From NCBI RefSeq assembly GCF_000688235.1, contig NZ_JHYO01000013.1, forward strand, positions 62,001-126,000: 64,000 nucleotides of DNA. Direction: 5' to 3'. The first letter of the stretch is position 1; each line of letters opens with the position of its first letter. The DNA is from Terasakiella pusilla DSM 6293. GTDB lineage: Bacteria > Pseudomonadota > Alphaproteobacteria > Rhodospirillales > Terasakiellaceae. The translations under genes and the position numbers were made by a program. The notes under the pieces are model-generated. The model did not search any database, was not told the origin of the DNA, and worked only from the letters and a program-made list of their open reading frames with translations. This document shows positions 47,588 to 57,559 of this stretch, one piece after another.

Positions 47588-48427
47588 TTATTTATCTTCT
47601 TTGATTTCTTTTCCGTCTTTATCAAACAGGACGATCTTTGCGTCTTTACGCAGACCTTCAATATATTTGCTGACAGCTTCGTTACCAATCTCGCCTTCGA
47701 TCTGGTCTTTAACGTCTTCCAGTTTCGGCGGTTGGGTTTTACGTTCTTCTTCCAACTTGATCACATGATAACCAAACTGGGTTTTGACAGGTTCTTTAGA
47801 AAACTCACCCGCTTTCAATGCAAAGGCTGCCTTTTCAAATTCCGGCACCATCGCACCAGCGGAGAAGAAACCAAGGTCGCCGCCTTGTGGGCCACTTGGA
47901 CCTGTGGATTTGGTCTTCGCCAGTTCCACAAAATCAGCGCCGCCTTCCAATTCTTTGATCACGTCTTTCGCAGCAGCTTCGTCTTCCACCAAAATATGAC
48001 GCGCGTGCACTTCTTTTTGTGGCTCAAAGTCTTTGATCATAGCCTGATAAGCTTCTTCAACGCGCTTGTCCGTGATTTGTTTTTCTGCGTAATCGGCGAT
48101 AAAGTCGCGGGCCAGAACCTGCTGTTCAATGTCCGCCATACGCTTTTTAAACTCTTCATTTTTATCGAAGCCGTCTTTGCGCGCCTGCTCGGCAACAATC
48201 GTGCGGTCCGCAATCGTGTTAATCAACATGCTTTGGATCATTTCCAGCGGCACAGCCATTGCCTGCCCACCCATCGCGCGTTGCGCCTGTTGTACCTGTG
48301 AATAGTAGATTTCAACCCCATTCACGGTTGCAACAACCGGATCATCTTTCTTTTCGTCAGCGATTGCTGAAACGGAAAGCGTCAGTGCGCCAGCCATAAC
48401 AAGTGTGCGAAATGTCGTTTTCAACAT
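47588..48427 (-). CDS. Parvulin-type peptidyl-prolyl isomerase (PrsA/PpiD-like)
   Basis: The 279-residue exported foldase has a signal peptide (MLKTTFRTLVMAGALTLSVS, cleavage after AIA). A SurA/PrsA-like N-terminal helical region follows, and a central parvulin domain lies at about residues 135-230 (HARHILVEDEAAAKDVIKEL, GDLGFFSAGAMVPEFEKAAF, FGYHVIKLEE). It should act in the periplasm on outer-membrane proteins. There is no lipobox. It is divergent from secA, which exports its clients. Confidence 0.9.
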   Translation of the reverse strand: MLKTTFRTLVMAGALTLSVSAIADEKKDDPVVATVNGVEIYYSQVQQAQRAMGGQAMAVPLEMIQSMLINTIADRTIVAEQARKDGFDKNEEFKKRMADIEQQVLARDFIADYAEKQITDKRVEEAYQAMIKDFEPQKEVHARHILVEDEAAAKDVIKELEGGADFVELAKTKSTGPSGPQGGDLGFFSAGAMVPEFEKAAFALKAGEFSKEPVKTQFGYHVIKLEEERKTQPPKLEDVKDQIEGEIGNEAVSKYIEGLRKDAKIVLFDKDGKEIKEDK

Positions 48428-48539
48428 GTAAATTTAACCTCTTGGTCGTGTCTAAAAATTTAACTTACTAGGCATAATGCACATCCATTTGTCCACGTCT
48501 AGAAGATTAAGGTAACAACATTGTAACCACTCTGCGCAA

Positions 48540-48568
48540 TTGACAGAGAAGCGCTAACATTCTATCTC
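48540..48568 (+). promoter_or_regulatory. Candidate sigma-70-type promoter of secA
   Basis: TTGACA (48540-48545) is a consensus -35; TATCTC (48563-48568) after 17 bases is a weaker -10. It lies about 60 bases before the secA ATG. Confidence 0.6.
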
Positions 48569-48627
48569 TGTCCGGTCCGTGAATTATCTCTCGCACACAC
48601 TGTGACTATCTTACCTAGGGGATTTCC

Positions 48628-51339
48628 ATGTTAGGCGCCATTGCCCGTAAACTTTTCGGCACAGCAAACGAACGCTATATTAAAGGTCTGCAAAAATACG
48701 TTGATGAAATCAACGCCCTTGAAGCAGAGGTTCAACCGCTTAGTGATGATGACCTTAGGGCACGAACGGACTGGTTAAGGAAGCGGGTTGCTGACGGGGA
48801 GACACTGGATGACGTGCTGGCAGAAGCCTTCGCAACGGTCCGCGAAGCCGCAAAACGCACATTGGGCCTGCGCCACTTTGACGTACAGCTTCTCGGCGGG
48901 ATAGTCCTTCACCGCGGACAGATTGCAGAGATGGCAACCGGGGAAGGGAAAACTCTTGTAGCCACCCTCGCCGCCTACCTCAATGCCCTCAGTGGCGACG
49001 GTGTTCATGTGGTCACCGTGAACGACTATCTGGCACAGCGCGACAGTCAATGGATGGGGCAGGTCTATAACTTCCTGGGTATGACGACCTCTTGTATCCT
49101 CAACCAAATGAATGATACACAGCGCCAAGAAGCTTACGCCTGCGATATCACCTATGCGACAAACAACGAACTGGGTTTCGATTATCTGCGCGACAACATG
49201 AAGTTCTCGCTCGACACCATGGTCCAGCGTCCTTTCAATTACGCCATCGTCGATGAAGTTGACTCGATCCTGATCGACGAAGCGCGGACACCCCTTATTA
49301 TCTCCGGCCCCAGCGATGACAGCTCCGACCTTTACGGGATCGTTGACAGCATCATCCCCAAACTGGTCGAAAGCGACTACGAAAAAGACGAAAAAATCAA
49401 AGCGATTTCCCTATCAGAAACCGGCGTGGAACATGCCGAAGACCTGCTACGTGAAGTCGGCCTGCTGGAAACCGGCGGCCTTTATGATTTAGGCAACGTC
49501 TCTTTACTTCACCACATTAACTCCGCCTTGCGTGCGCACCATATCTTTACCAACGGTGTCGATTATCTGGTCAAAGACGGCAAGGTCATGATCGTTGATG
49601 AATTTACCGGTCGTGTGATGGACGGGCGTCGTTACTCTGACGGCTTGCATCAGGCCTTGGAAGCCAAAGAAGGCGTTCAGGTCCAGCAGGAAAACCAGAC
49701 GCTTGCGTCCGTCACGTTCCAAAACTATTTCCGCCTCTATCCGAAACTGTCCGGCATGACCGGGACAGCCATGACCGAAGCGGGCGAATTTGCTGAGATT
49801 TACAAGCTGGAAGTGGTCGATATGCCGACCAACCGCGTGATCTCACGTAAAGACTATGATGACGAAGTCTATCGCACACGTGGCGAAAAGATTAACGCCA
49901 TCATCGAACAGATCATCGAATGTAATAAGCGCAACCAGCCGATCCTTGTCGGTACAGTTTCTATCGAACAATCCGAAGAACTGTCCAAAGCGCTGAAAAA
50001 GGCCAAGATCAAACACGAAGTCCTCAACGCCAAACAGCATGAGCGCGAAGCCTATATCGTCGCCCAAGCCGGTGTGCCGGGTGCCGTCACCATCGCCACA
50101 AACATGGCAGGTCGCGGGACGGACATTCAGTTAGGCGGCAACCTGGAAATGCGCGTTGCCACCGAACTGGGCGAAAACCCGACAGAAGACCAGATCAACA
50201 AGCTCAAGACAGAAATCGCAGACGCTAAAAACGTCGCGCTTGAAGCCGGCGGTCTGTTTGTTCTGGGCACTGAACGCCACGAAAGCCGCCGTATCGACAA
50301 CCAGCTACGCGGTCGTGCAGGCCGTCAGGGGGACGTCGGTGCGTCCAAATTCTTCCTGTCCCTTGAAGACGATCTGATGCGTATCTTTGGCTCGGAACGT
50401 ATGGACGGTATGTTGAAGAAACTGGGTCTGGAAGAAGGCGAAGCCATCGTCCACCCATGGATCAACAAAGCCCTTGAAAAAGCGCAACAAAAAGTCGAAG
50501 CCCGTAACTTTGATATGCGTAAGCAAGTCCTGAAATTTGACGACGTCATGAACGATCAGCGTAAAGTGATCTTTGAACAACGCCGTGAAATGATGGCAAC
50601 GGATGATGTCTCCGAGCTGATCAAGGATATGCGCGAAGACGTGATCGACGATATCGTCAGCAAATGTATCCCTCAAAAAGCCTATGCGGAACAGTGGGAC
50701 ACCGACAGCTTGCACGAAGAAATCACCCGTGTCTTCAATATCGACGCCCCTGTCAAAGAATGGGCGAAGGAAGAAGGCGTGGCGGATGAAGAAATCCGCG
50801 AACGTATCAGTGATGCCGTTGATCGCAAGATGGCTGCCAAGGTCGCCAACTACGGTGATCAAGTTTGGCACTCGGTCGAAAAAAGCGTTCTGCTGCAGTT
50901 GCTCGACACCATCTGGAAAGAACACCTGCTGGCGCTCGATCACCTGCGTCAAGGCATCGGTCTGCGCGCTTACGCCCAGCGTGATCCGCTGAACGAATAC
51001 AAGCGCGAGGCCTTCAACCTGTTTGAAGAAATGCTGTCAATTCTGCGCGACCGCGTCATCACCTTGCTGTCACACGTAGAACTGCAAGTCGGCAATCCGG
51101 AAGAAGAGCTGGAAGCCTTTAACCGTCATGACGAACAACAAACGACGGAAAGCCACGAGCAAGTCTCTGCACTCGCATCCGAGCAAAAGCCGGAATATGG
51201 CGCAGCAACCGTACGCAGCAACAAACCCTCGGACCACATTGACCCGAACGATCCGGGCACATGGGGCAAAGTGTCACGTAACGAAGCCTGCCCTTGCGGG
51301 TCTGGCAAAAAATACAAGCACTGCCATGGCGCCGTCTAG
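48628..51339 (+). CDS. secA: Preprotein translocase ATPase SecA
   Basis: SecA drives preproteins through SecYEG. The 903-residue protein has the N-terminal DEAD-type nucleotide-binding fold ([19 protein letters not shown]), the [14 protein letters not shown] Walker B region, the helicase motif GRAGRQGD, and the C-terminal zinc-binding tail [14 protein letters not shown], which binds SecB. AGGGGA is 6 bases from the ATG. Its last 14 bases overlap the start of a cytochrome c gene. Confidence 0.97.
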   Translation: MLGAIARKLFGTANERYIKGLQKYVDEINALEAEVQPLSDDDLRARTDWLRKRVADGETLDDVLAEAFATVREAAKRTLGLRHFDVQLLGGIVLHRGQIAEMATGEGKTLVATLAAYLNALSGDGVHVVTVNDYLAQRDSQWMGQVYNFLGMTTSCILNQMNDTQRQEAYACDITYATNNELGFDYLRDNMKFSLDTMVQRPFNYAIVDEVDSILIDEARTPLIISGPSDDSSDLYGIVDSIIPKLVESDYEKDEKIKAISLSETGVEHAEDLLREVGLLETGGLYDLGNVSLLHHINSALRAHHIFTNGVDYLVKDGKVMIVDEFTGRVMDGRRYSDGLHQALEAKEGVQVQQENQTLASVTFQNYFRLYPKLSGMTGTAMTEAGEFAEIYKLEVVDMPTNRVISRKDYDDEVYRTRGEKINAIIEQIIECNKRNQPILVGTVSIEQSEELSKALKKAKIKHEVLNAKQHEREAYIVAQAGVPGAVTIATNMAGRGTDIQLGGNLEMRVATELGENPTEDQINKLKTEIADAKNVALEAGGLFVLGTERHESRRIDNQLRGRAGRQGDVGASKFFLSLEDDLMRIFGSERMDGMLKKLGLEEGEAIVHPWINKALEKAQQKVEARNFDMRKQVLKFDDVMNDQRKVIFEQRREMMATDDVSELIKDMREDVIDDIVSKCIPQKAYAEQWDTDSLHEEITRVFNIDAPVKEWAKEEGVADEEIRERISDAVDRKMAAKVANYGDQVWHSVEKSVLLQLLDTIWKEHLLALDHLRQGIGLRAYAQRDPLNEYKREAFNLFEEMLSILRDRVITLLSHVELQVGNPEEELEAFNRHDEQQTTESHEQVSALASEQKPEYGAATVRSNKPSDHIDPNDPGTWGKVSRNEACPCGSGKKYKHCHGAV

Positions 51340-51679
51340 ATATCTGCCGGTTCTGGTTGCCTTATTGACCCTGCCCGTTTCGGCGGCACAGGCAACAGGC
51401 GACCAGAAGGGCAAAGAACTCTACGTCAAACATTGTGCGCCCTGCCACGGGGCCAGCGGGGAAGGTGACGGAGTCGTTGCCGCGCACCTCTCGCCACCGC
51501 CAGCAGATCTTGCACAAGCGCTCAAAACAGAGCTGGTGTCTGACGAGTATCTGATGTGGACCATCCGCGAAGGGGGGCGCAATGTCCACACCGGCATGCC
51601 CTCTTTTGAAGAAACAGCGCAGATCAACGAAGCCGACGCCCAAGCGATCGTTCGTTATCTGTGGGAAACTTTCAAGTAA
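51326..51679 (+). CDS. Small periplasmic c-type cytochrome
   Basis: The 117-residue precursor has a signal peptide ([20 protein letters not shown], cleavage near AQA). A single haem-binding motif CAPCH follows in the context [19 protein letters not shown]. The distal methionine is probably in HTGMPSF. It is a class I cytochrome c of the small monohaem type. The start ATG 51326 lies inside the end of secA, which is unusual and implies translational coupling. An in-frame upstream ATG (51128) deep inside secA would abolish the signal peptide. No oxidase genes are nearby. Confidence 0.85.
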   Translation: MAPSRYLPVLVALLTLPVSAAQATGDQKGKELYVKHCAPCHGASGEGDGVVAAHLSPPPADLAQALKTELVSDEYLMWTIREGGRNVHTGMPSFEETAQINEADAQAIVRYLWETFK

Positions 51680-51688
51680 GCCAGCGTC

Positions 51689-52711
51689 TCAACGGACGGG
51701 GAGTGCATAGAGCAGTCCCCCGTCTTTCCAGAGCGCATTCAGGCCCCGTTCCATCTGCAAGGCACTTTCTTTGCCCAGGTGACGGTCAAAAACCTCACCA
51801 TAATTGCCGATTTCCCGGATCACATCTGCCATCCAGCCATTGCGCATCCCAAGCTCGGCTCCAAAACCGGCCTTTACCCCCAACAAATATTTTACCGCGC
51901 GCGGTGGATTAGCCCGATAGGCGGTAACATTTTTGCGGGTGATCCCCTGTTCTTCCGCTTCGATCATTCCATAGACCATCCAGCGTACCAGATTGAACCA
52001 CTGAGGGTCGCCTTCACGGACAACCGGCCCCAAAGGTTCCTTTGAAAGATTGGTATCGAGGAAAACATAATCTTCCGGGTTTGGGGAAACTTCACGTAGA
52101 ATCATACTCAGGCCCGAATAATCTCCCGCATACAGGTCGCATTGACCAGAGAAAAACAGGTTATTCAACCCCTCACGGGAATTAAAAACCAGCACCCTGA
52201 TGGCCTTGCCTGTCCGATAGACATAGTCCCGAACGGTTTCATAGGTCGTGGTGCCTGCCGCTACACATAAGCTGGCTTTTGACACATCATCCAACCGCGC
52301 CACCTTCATGGATTTATGCGCCAGAATCGCCAGACGGTCATAATAAATGATATTGGTAAAATCGACGCCGTAGCCCTCATCGCGCGAAAAGGTCCAGGAA
52401 GTTGACCGGATCAACACATCAATTTCGCGGCCCTTCAACGCGCCAAAACGATTTTTCGCATTGAGCGGCACAAACGTCACAGCCGTAGGATCATTGAAAA
52501 TAGCAACGGCCAACGCACGGCAAAAATCAACTTCAAAACCGACCCACTCTCCCTGGGCATCCAGATGCGCAAACCCATAATGCTGCTCATCCACACCGCA
52601 AAGCAGCAGGCCACGGCTTTGAATTTCCTCAAGAGTTTGAGCGCCTAACGGGGTAGATAAAGCCATCATAGAAAACAAAAACAAGATCACTCTTACAGTC
52701 AATACCTTCAC
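51689..52711 (-). CDS. Amino-acid ABC-type substrate-binding protein, orphan
   Basis: The 340-residue protein has a signal peptide (VKVLTVRVILFLFSMMALST, cleavage after LGA) and the family-3 solute-binding fold of AapJ/BztA type. Diagnostic segments are RGLLLCGVDEQHYGFAHLDA, GFEVDFCRALAVAIF, RSTSWTFSRDEGYGVDF and GDPQWFNLVRWMVYGMIEAE. The permease and ATPase genes that normally follow are absent; the next gene on the left is the convergent cytochrome. The start is GTG at 52711 with GGAAGAGG upstream. It may serve a distant transporter. Confidence 0.85.
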   Translation of the reverse strand: MKVLTVRVILFLFSMMALSTPLGAQTLEEIQSRGLLLCGVDEQHYGFAHLDAQGEWVGFEVDFCRALAVAIFNDPTAVTFVPLNAKNRFGALKGREIDVLIRSTSWTFSRDEGYGVDFTNIIYYDRLAILAHKSMKVARLDDVSKASLCVAAGTTTYETVRDYVYRTGKAIRVLVFNSREGLNNLFFSGQCDLYAGDYSGLSMILREVSPNPEDYVFLDTNLSKEPLGPVVREGDPQWFNLVRWMVYGMIEAEEQGITRKNVTAYRANPPRAVKYLLGVKAGFGAELGMRNGWMADVIREIGNYGEVFDRHLGKESALQMERGLNALWKDGGLLYALPVR

Positions 52712-52938
52712 GGCCTCTTCCTACATTTCCCCAAGCATCAAACTTGCACATTCTTTCATATTGGCAAACCCTATCAGGGATTACAAAAGATCAAAAACAA
52801 AAACTTTCAAAGATTGTTTGACTATCCCCTAAAAATAGCGCATATTGCAATTTCAATAATTCGCTACGTTACGTGTTTCCCTAAAGTCGGCCTTGTGTCG
52901 TTCTCCAAGTCTCTCTGAACATTGTGATTTTAATTGAA

Positions 52939-52964
52939 CGTCTGAGCACACGTTGTGTCAGGCG
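52939..52964 (+). promoter_or_regulatory. Hairpin with T-rich tail in the cold-shock leader
   Basis: A 26-base hairpin (seven pairs, a bulged G, four pairs, 3-base loop) lies 33 bases before the csp ATG and is followed by tattttgttttt. It looks like a leaky terminator or a thermo-responsive structure in the 5' leader of the cold-shock gene. Confidence 0.55.
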
Positions 52965-52996
52965 TATTTTGTTTTTCCAATGTAAAGGATATTATA

Positions 52997-53206
52997 ATGG
53001 CTATTGGAAACGTAAAATGGTTTAACCCGACTAAAGGTTTTGGCTTCATCGAACCGGAAGACGGCAAACAGGACGTATTCGTCCATATTTCTGCTGTTGA
53101 ACGCGCAGGTCTTCAAGGCCTGAACGAAGGTCAAAAAGTAGAATACGAACTGGAAACAGGTCGCAATGGCAAGACATCTGCAACAGATCTGTCTGTTGTT
53201 GGTTAA
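52997..53206 (+). CDS. Cold-shock protein (CspA family)
   Basis: The 69-residue single-OB-fold protein binds single-stranded RNA and DNA. RNP1 (KGFGFI) and RNP2 (VFVHIS) are both present, within MAIGNVKWFNPTKGFGFIEP. ATG 52997 is preceded by AAGGA; the longer in-frame start at 52955 would add a hydrophobic extension. A leader of more than 100 bases with a hairpin and a strong downstream terminator frame it as a monocistronic, post-transcriptionally regulated gene. Confidence 0.95.
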   Translation: MAIGNVKWFNPTKGFGFIEPEDGKQDVFVHISAVERAGLQGLNEGQKVEYELETGRNGKTSATDLSVVG

Positions 53207-53218
53207 GTCGTAAAAATC

Positions 53219-53255
53219 CCGTCGCCTGGCCTCTTTTGGCCAGGCGACGGTTTTT
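53219..53255 (+). terminator. Intrinsic terminator after the cold-shock gene
   Basis: Perfect 13-bp arms ccgtcgcctggcc / ggccaggcgacgg with a 6-base loop, followed by five T. It is a very strong terminator. Confidence 0.95.
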
Positions 53256-53280
53256 ACCTTCAATCACAACTGGACAGATC

Positions 53281-53478
53281 ATGCAGAAAAAACTCTCACG
53301 TTCTGAAGAACTTGCCCAAATCAGCTTACAAGAAACAGAACAGTTTCTTGAAGAAAAGATAAATGCGGACCACGAACGATCTTCGCATATTGCTGACCTC
53401 AAGGCACAGCGCCTTGCAAAAGAAAAAAAAGCACGTGAAGCCCAGAAGAAATTCGCTCAGGCCGTGCTTAACAAATAG
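53281..53478 (+). CDS. Small basic coiled-coil protein, unknown
   Basis: This 65-residue frame, starting MQKKLSRSEELAQISLQETE, is entirely helical and highly charged, with an Ala/Lys-rich C-terminal half (LAKEKKAREAQKKFAQAVLNK is the end region). No ribosome-binding site is obvious and the preceding sequence is the csp terminator. It is followed 11 bases later by another small frame in the same direction. I do not recognise a family. Its coding status is plausible from amino-acid composition but unproven. Confidence 0.5.
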   Translation: MQKKLSRSEELAQISLQETEQFLEEKINADHERSSHIADLKAQRLAKEKKAREAQKKFAQAVLNK

Positions 53479-53489
53479 AAAAGACTTAC

Positions 53490-53672
53490 ATGAATTTAAC
53501 TCAAGACTTCCTCGTCAAATCTGGTATTCACAGCTTTGTGACTTACCAACAGTGTGATGCGCAACCGATCTTTTCGATCAAGGCTGCTACACACCAAAAA
53601 ATGGCCCGACACGCCCAAAAACTGTTACAAAACGCATTCGGCGATTCAACCGTCATCCGTTTAGAAAAATAA
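53490..53672 (+). CDS. Small protein of unknown function
   Basis: A 60-residue frame beginning MNLTQDFLVKSGIHSFVTYQ, 11 bases after the previous small frame. It has a mixed alpha/beta appearance and a C-terminal segment LLQNAFGDSTVIRLEK. No membrane helix, signal or known motif is visible. If expressed, it is probably co-transcribed with the coiled-coil frame upstream. Confidence 0.45.
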   Translation: MNLTQDFLVKSGIHSFVTYQQCDAQPIFSIKAATHQKMARHAQKLLQNAFGDSTVIRLEK

Positions 53673-53774
53673 GCGACACCGTCGCCGTTCCTCACAATTC
53701 CAATTGTGAAGCCCTCCCTAATATGCTTTTATACGGTTTGGAAAAAAGCCTTATATTCATGGGGGATATGGCCT

Positions 53775-54254
53775 GTGCATCAATTGCAAAAAATCGCTGC
53801 CATCAATATTGAAGGACTGGACAGTGTTCGACTGAAACCCGAAATCGAACACGAAAGAAAAGTCGCAATCTTCGACTTGTTGGAAGAAAACTATTTTGCA
53901 CCCGTTGGCGATCACATCGGCCCCTACGTTCTGAACCTCTCCATCGAAGACGGCAAACGACTGGTTTTAGACATCGCCAAACAAGGTGAAAGCGAAAGCT
54001 TCCTTCAAGTGAAGGTTCCGCTAATGCCCGTTCGCAAAATCATTAAAGACTATTTTCTGGTTTGCGACAGCTATTTTCAAGCCATCAAAACGGCGTCCCC
54101 TACCCAAATCGAAGCGATCGATATGGGCCGCCGTGGCTTGCACAATGAAGGCTCTGTCATCCTACGGGAAAGGTTGGAGGAAAAGGTCCATATCGACCAT
54201 GATACAGCGCGAAGACTCTTTACGCTTGTCTGCGTCCTTCACATTCGCCAATGA
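53775..54254 (+). CDS. UPF0262 family protein
   Basis: The 159-residue protein matches the alphaproteobacterial UPF0262 family, with visible segments RLKPEIEHERKVAIFDLLEE, PYVLNLSIEDGKRLVLDI and DMGRRGLHNEGSVILRERL. Function is unknown. GTG at 53775 is chosen because GGGGGA precedes it and it gives the family length; the longer frame to 53706 has no support. It opens the UPF0262-phosphatase block that in many relatives leads directly into infA-maf-rng-yacG. Confidence 0.88.
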   Translation: MHQLQKIAAINIEGLDSVRLKPEIEHERKVAIFDLLEENYFAPVGDHIGPYVLNLSIEDGKRLVLDIAKQGESESFLQVKVPLMPVRKIIKDYFLVCDSYFQAIKTASPTQIEAIDMGRRGLHNEGSVILRERLEEKVHIDHDTARRLFTLVCVLHIRQ

Positions 54255-54264
54255 GGGCTAGACG

Positions 54265-54711
54265 GTGCGTGAACTCCCCTCTGCCGTTCTCTTCTGTTGT
54301 ACGATGAATGCTATTCGATCCCCCATGGCTGAGGGGATTATGAAGCTCATTCATGGACGCAATATCTACGTGGATTCCTGTGGCGTCCGCCTTGGGCAAG
54401 AAGTAGACGGCTTTGTCATACAGGTCATGGACGAAATTGGCATTGACCTCAGTGAGCATCAGCCCAAAACCTTCGAGCAGCTGGAAGACAGCTTCTACGA
54501 TCAGATCATCACCCTCTCGCCTGAAGCCCAGCACCACGCTTTGGATATGTCGGCCTATCTCGACTGCGAAGTAACCTTCTGGAACACCTTTGATCCCAGC
54601 CTGACCAACGGTAGCCGCGATCAACGTCTTGATGCCTACCGGTCAGTTCGTGATCAACTCATGGTGCAAATTAAAAGAAAGTTCCCCAGACACGGTCTTT
54701 CAGATATTTAA
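54265..54711 (+). CDS. Low-molecular-weight protein phosphatase family protein
   Basis: The 148-residue protein has the LMW-PTPase/arsenate reductase fold. The P-loop reads CTMNAIRSPMAEG (Cys-x5-Arg-Ser) and the general acid aspartate is in NTFDPS. Both catalytic elements are intact, so it could be a tyrosine phosphatase or arsenate reductase-like enzyme. The start is GTG 54265 with GAGGG upstream, 10 bases after the UPF0262 stop. In other alphaproteobacteria this gene precedes infA, but here two genes intervene. Confidence 0.85.
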   Translation: MRELPSAVLFCCTMNAIRSPMAEGIMKLIHGRNIYVDSCGVRLGQEVDGFVIQVMDEIGIDLSEHQPKTFEQLEDSFYDQIITLSPEAQHHALDMSAYLDCEVTFWNTFDPSLTNGSRDQRLDAYRSVRDQLMVQIKRKFPRHGLSDI

Positions 54712-54783
54712 ATTAGTCGATTCAAATTGACGAAGCGCAAGAGAAAGGTCAATATCTCTGACCTTACTGACATGGTGACTATA

Positions 54784-56001
54784 ATGACCTGGAATAATAA
54801 ATTTTCTGCTGATGCAGGCTCTATCGACGCGTCTGAAATTCGCGAACTCTTGAAAATCTTAGCTGACCCGGAAATTCTGTCTTTCGCAGGCGGTATTCCC
54901 GACCCTGAACTGTTCCCGATGGATCAGGTCCGTGCCTTTCGTGAGCGCATGGCCCAGCACCCGGAACAAGATCGCCAACTCATGCAATATTCCCAAACGG
55001 AAGGCTACGAGCCCCTGCGCAGCTGGGTGGCCCGTACAACTTCATCAGAACATATCTCTGTTCTGAAGGAAAACGTGCTGATCACCAACGGCGCGCAGCA
55101 GTCTTTGACCTTGCTGGCAGCCGCCCTTATTGATGCAGGCACCCCCATCGGCGTTGCAAACCCGACCTATCTTGGGGCTTTACAAGTCTTTGGCGCGCGC
55201 CGCCCGGTCTTTCATACCATTGAAACCGACCTCGACGGCCTGACCATCGAGGGTGTGGAAAAAGCCTTCAAAGCAGGTGTTAAGTTCCTGTACACCGTGC
55301 CGGATTTCCAAAACCCCGGTGGGATGACCATCCCCGAAGATCGCCGCGAAAAAATCATCGAGCTGGCCCATAAATATGACGTGGTGATCCTTGAAGATAC
55401 GGCTTATCGCGCGCTCTACTATGATTGCCCGCCCCCGCCGTCCCTTCTGGAACTGGAAGGCAAGTTTCTAGGGAAAGACAACTGGAATGACAAAGGACTT
55501 GTCGTCCAGCTCGGAACGGCTTCCAAAACACTGATGCCTGCCCTGCGTGTTGGCTGGAGTGTGGCCCCGACGGCGATTCTGGAAAAACTGATTCTTTTGA
55601 AACAGGCCAACGATCTGCACACCTCCACAGTCAACCAGACACTGGCCTACGAGCTGGCAAATAACATTCTGGACAGTCATCTGGAAACCCTGCGCACGGT
55701 CTATGGTGAACGGTGTAAGGCCATGATTGAGGCTCTACGCCAATATCTGCCGAATAGCGTCACGTTTACCCCGGTAAAAGGCGGCATGTTTGTTTGGTTA
55801 AAATTACCGGAGGGGATGAACGCCCGCAAATTGTTGGAGAAAGCACTGGCAGAAGAAAAAATTGCTTTTGTACCCGGTGCGGCCTTCCATGCAAACGGGG
55901 GCGGTGATAATACCTTGCGTCTGTCTTTCTCCACATGCTCACCCCATATCATTCACGATGGGATGAAACGTCTGGCGGACTTGATCCGACGCGAACTATA
56001 G
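54784..56001 (+). CDS. PLP-dependent aminotransferase (2-aminoadipate/KAT II-like)
   Basis: The 405-residue fold-type I enzyme begins MTWNNKFSADAGSIDASEIR, as in the LysN/2-aminoadipate aminotransferase group. Visible elements are ILSFAGGIPDPELFP, the cofactor-binding YTVPDFQNPGGMTIPEDRR and VVILEDTAYRALYY, and the Schiff-base lysine in LGTASKTLMPALRVGW. The substrate is uncertain (aminoadipate, kynurenine, branched-chain or aromatic amino acids). A TTG at 54727 extends the frame but adds an unlikely basic leader. It is coupled with the diguanylate cyclase 9 bases downstream. Confidence 0.88.
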   Translation: MTWNNKFSADAGSIDASEIRELLKILADPEILSFAGGIPDPELFPMDQVRAFRERMAQHPEQDRQLMQYSQTEGYEPLRSWVARTTSSEHISVLKENVLITNGAQQSLTLLAAALIDAGTPIGVANPTYLGALQVFGARRPVFHTIETDLDGLTIEGVEKAFKAGVKFLYTVPDFQNPGGMTIPEDRREKIIELAHKYDVVILEDTAYRALYYDCPPPPSLLELEGKFLGKDNWNDKGLVVQLGTASKTLMPALRVGWSVAPTAILEKLILLKQANDLHTSTVNQTLAYELANNILDSHLETLRTVYGERCKAMIEALRQYLPNSVTFTPVKGGMFVWLKLPEGMNARKLLEKALAEEKIAFVPGAAFHANGGGDNTLRLSFSTCSPHIIHDGMKRLADLIRREL

Positions 56002-56010
56002 GAACACCCC

Positions 56011-57447
56011 ATGAAGCAGAATAAGCTGCGGTTCATTGCCATTCTGGCAAGTCTACTGATCTTTGGATTCACGTTGACAAGCCTGACCAGCTACTATGCT
56101 GCCCATGATTCGCTCTCCAAACAGATCTCGGAAACGGCCCTGCCGCTTACCAGCGACAATATCTATTCGGAGGTTCAGCGCGATCTGCTTCAACCTATTT
56201 TTATTTCCTCGCTTATGGCGCAGGATACTTTTGTGCGTGACTGGACCCTTTCCGGCGAGATTGATGAGGAACGGCTCGTTAAATACCTCAAGGAAATTCA
56301 GTCACGCTACAATACCGTTACCAGCTTTTTTGTCTCCGATGCGTCAAAAAAATATTACCATTCCACCGGTGTCTTAAAGACCATCAGCCCGGTTGACCCG
56401 ATGGATGACTGGTATTTCAGCTTCGTGAATACCGGCAAGGAATATGAAATCCATCTGGATTTCGACACCGCCCACCCCACGGACATGGCCGTCTTTATCA
56501 ATTATCGCGTTTATGACTATAGCGGCAACTTTATCGGCGTGACCGGTGTGGGTCTGGCCGTAGATAAAGTACAGGAACGTATACTAACCTATCAAAAGCG
56601 CTATGGTCGCTCCGTCAGTTTTATTGACCGCGAAGGCACGATCATGCTGTCGAATACGAACGACTATGCAGGTAGTTCTATTCGTCGCACGCCCGGCCTG
56701 CAAGATATCGCGACGCAAATCCTGTCCCAACCCAGCGGAACCTTCAGCTACGTGCGCGATGGCAAAACCGTCCATCTCAACTCTCGCCTTGTAAACGAAT
56801 TTCAATGGTATCTGTTGGTCGAGCAGGAAGAAAAAAGCGTTGAAACCAAGATCCTTCATAACCTTAAAAGTAACCTGATCGTCAGTGTGCTGATCTCGAT
56901 TATCGTGATCGTCATCGCCCATATCACCATCAGCCGCTACCAAAACAAATTGCAGGAAATGGCAACGACCGACAAATTAACCGGCGTGCCCAACCGCAAC
57001 GTATTTGATCCAATCTTTGACCAGATCTCCAAAGCCGCCCGCCGACACGGACACCCGGTCAGCGTCGCCATGCTGGATATTGATCATTTCAAAGCAATCA
57101 ACGATGAACACGGTCACCTAAACGGTGATATGGTGCTGAAATCGGTTGCCCGCATCATTCAGGATCGACTGCGCGAATCCGACACAGTGTGTCGTTGGGG
57201 CGGCGAAGAATTTCTGCTTCTGCTGCCTGAATGTGACGAACTGCGCGCCTTTAAACTTTGTGACGATTTACGCAAAATTATCGAAAAACGCACCTTTATG
57301 AACGGCCAAACAGAAATTCGTCTCACCGTTTCCATCGGCGTAACCCAGATGGCACATGATGAACCCGCGCTCCCTTTGATAAACCGGGCAGATCAGGCTT
57401 TGTATCAATCCAAACGTACAGGACGCAATAAAGTGTCTATCTGCTAA
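56011..57447 (+). CDS. Membrane diguanylate cyclase (sensor-GGDEF)
   Basis: The 478-residue protein has membrane helices at about residues 8-28 and 290-311 around a periplasmic sensor of about 260 residues, probably a double-Cache domain. A GGDEF domain follows. The active motif is GGEEF (G397-F401), and the inhibitory I-site RxxD is present at R388-D391, so it should make c-di-GMP under product inhibition. AGGA precedes the ATG. Coupling to an aminotransferase suggests an amino-acid-related signal, but this is inference. Confidence 0.92.
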   Translation: MKQNKLRFIAILASLLIFGFTLTSLTSYYAAHDSLSKQISETALPLTSDNIYSEVQRDLLQPIFISSLMAQDTFVRDWTLSGEIDEERLVKYLKEIQSRYNTVTSFFVSDASKKYYHSTGVLKTISPVDPMDDWYFSFVNTGKEYEIHLDFDTAHPTDMAVFINYRVYDYSGNFIGVTGVGLAVDKVQERILTYQKRYGRSVSFIDREGTIMLSNTNDYAGSSIRRTPGLQDIATQILSQPSGTFSYVRDGKTVHLNSRLVNEFQWYLLVEQEEKSVETKILHNLKSNLIVSVLISIIVIVIAHITISRYQNKLQEMATTDKLTGVPNRNVFDPIFDQISKAARRHGHPVSVAMLDIDHFKAINDEHGHLNGDMVLKSVARIIQDRLRESDTVCRWGGEEFLLLLPECDELRAFKLCDDLRKIIEKRTFMNGQTEIRLTVSIGVTQMAHDEPALPLINRADQALYQSKRTGRNKVSIC

Positions 57448-57559
57448 TACGCCACCTCCTAAAGACGCCGTGCAATGCAGAAAAAACTTGACCTTGCATG
57501 ATTTCACGACCATTTTGCCAACCAAAATCAAGCTTATTATATTTTTAAAGGATACATCC

